Shown here in pieces: positions 12,806-13,424 of a stretch of 13,424 nucleotides of DNA. A program made the translations under genes and the position numbers. Origin of the DNA: Synergistaceae bacterium. Its GTDB lineage: Bacteria; Synergistota; Synergistia; Synergistales; Aminobacteriaceae. Position 1 is the stretch's first letter. Each line of letters starts with the position of its first letter. A model generated the notes under the pieces. It did no database searches, had not been told where the DNA came from, and worked only from the letters and a program-made list of their open reading frames with translations. The DNA lies in NCBI GenBank assembly GCA_031273365.1, contig JAISSA010000256.1, positions 1 to 13,424 of the forward strand, read 5' to 3'.

Positions 12806-13231
12806 ATGCCGAACACGATGCAGGGAGACACACGGGATTTGCCCGCGGGAACTGAACAGACGCCCCCGAGCAACGAGGAGTCCAAAGAATACGGCGCGCT
12901 GAAGGGTTATTTTTTCACCCCGAAGCGCGGCGATACGCGGGGCGCGTTCTGCCTGCTGATCGACGGTACAAACGGCGAGATTCTCGAGAACGTCTTCTGG
13001 GTGACGTATTCGGAAATTTCCATCGACGTCAATCTGGGATGGAGGGACTTCAACAGGGCCATTCCCGAGATGGGGCCCTACGAAAAAAACCTCGGGGACA
13101 GGCTGAGTACCCTGTTGCTCGAGATCTTTCCTCTTTCCGACCGCGTGGACCTTATGCAGCATCCCGAGATCCCCTCGCGACTGGTCTCCACCGGAGTTTC
13201 AGTTCGCCCTCGAACGCCTGTCCCACCATGA
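12806..13231 (+). CDS. Unrecognised protein, 5' part of a frame-interrupted gene
   Basis: The open frame encodes 141 residues from an ATG with AAAGGAG about 10 nt upstream. The first 25 residues are polar and probably disordered (PPSNEESKEYGALK). The next part, KGYFFTPKRGDTRGAFCLLI, DGTNGEILENVFWVTYSEIS and IDVNLGWRDFNRAIPEMGPY, looks like a folded mixed alpha/beta domain, with no signal peptide or membrane helix. The last residues after HPEIP (SRLVSTGVSVRPRTPVPP) do not look natural. In another frame from 13176 the DNA reads RDWSPPEFQFALERL, so the true protein very probably continues past this stop. I do not recognise the family. Confidence 0.7.
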   Translation: MPNTMQGDTRDLPAGTEQTPPSNEESKEYGALKGYFFTPKRGDTRGAFCLLIDGTNGEILENVFWVTYSEISIDVNLGWRDFNRAIPEMGPYEKNLGDRLSTLLLEIFPLSDRVDLMQHPEIPSRLVSTGVSVRPRTPVPP

Positions 13232-13424
13232 TCTTGTGGAACCCGGCGTCGTGCCGGACAGGGATGGCAGAAGCGCCGCAGATGTCCGTCGGGAGAGCGA
13301 GGAGGAAAAAAATCCTTCAAGGGGACCCTGATCAACTGCCTGCCCGTCATCGATCCGGTGAAGGGCTGTCCCGTCTCCGACCTGCAGCCGGGCGACATGG
13401 TGGAGGTCAAAATTCAGGGCGGAG
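13175..13424 (+). pseudogene. Continuation of the same gene in shifted frames, running off the window
   Basis: From 13176 the coding-like frame is shifted by one base (RDWSPPEFQFALERLSHHDL, then VEPGVVPDRDGRSAADVRRE) and ends at TGA 13329-13331. Just before that, after seven A's (13306-13312), the original frame again looks coding: SFKGTLINCLPVIDPVKGC, then DLQPGDMVEVKIQGG to the edge. Removing one C from CCCC (13171-13174) and adding one A to the A-run would give a single open frame from 12806 to the end. The cause may be sequencing or assembly error in homopolymers, a genuinely decayed gene, or slippage. The 3' end is missing. Confidence 0.6.

Noticed and set aside
1..13424. tRNA or rRNA genes, a complete CRISPR array, prophage or an intact insertion sequence
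   Set aside because: I read both strands for cloverleaf arms with a GGTTCGAATCC-like T-loop, repeated 30-37-mers, and integrase or transposase motifs and found none.

Overview
The window looks like a chromosomal stretch from a GC-rich anaerobe-type bacterium. My best guess is Synergistota, or a neighbouring lineage with Firmicutes-like heat-shock organisation. This is inference from the hrcA-grpE-dnaK-dnaJ order under a CIRCE operator, a DnaK lacking the loop typical of proteobacterial DnaKs, a GTP-type PEP carboxykinase and a dihydropteroate synthase with a long N-terminal domain. No rRNA or other phylogenetic marker is present to prove it.

Layout. 1-94: the first 31 codons of an unidentified membrane protein on the minus strand, with a minus-strand terminator just upstream (143-180). 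181-625: no convincing gene, but many small hairpins, one solitary 32-nt CRISPR-type repeat and one copy of a dispersed repeat. 626-2431 (-): pckG. 2571-3029 (-): a MOSC-domain protein. 3299-4216 (+): an exported WG-repeat protein. 4299-10216 (-): the heat-shock cluster, transcribed hrcA, grpE, dnaK, dnaJ and a second zinc-finger-free J protein (CbpA type). 10529-12249 (+): folP-folK, overlapping by 13 nt. 12550-12711 (+): a 53-residue zinc-ribbon protein. 12806-13424 (+): an unrecognised gene whose reading frame is broken twice in compensating directions and which runs off the window.

How the genes work together. The heat-shock cluster is a complete Hsp70 machine (DnaK, two J co-chaperones, GrpE) with its own repressor HrcA. 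A TTGACA-type promoter and a nearly perfect CIRCE operator lie ahead of hrcA, and a hairpin with a T-run lies between dnaK and dnaJ. FolP and FolK are consecutive-pathway folate enzymes with coupled genes. pckG joins glycolysis and the TCA cycle. The MOSC protein handles sulfur or molybdenum-cofactor-type chemistry of unknown substrate.

The least ordinary content lies between genes. Four copies of a two-hairpin GC-rich repeat sit at 2505-2550, 4244-4288, 10397-10480 and 12288-12379. The last two match over about 85-90 bp and lie inverted on either side of folPK. A second, unrelated dispersed repeat has copies near 542-632 and 3098-3206. The solitary CRISPR-type repeat, a duplicated 15-bp site downstream of an extended -10 promoter, and the compensating frameshifts at the right end are the other items worth following. 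I do not see a complete undescribed defence or mobile system in this window.
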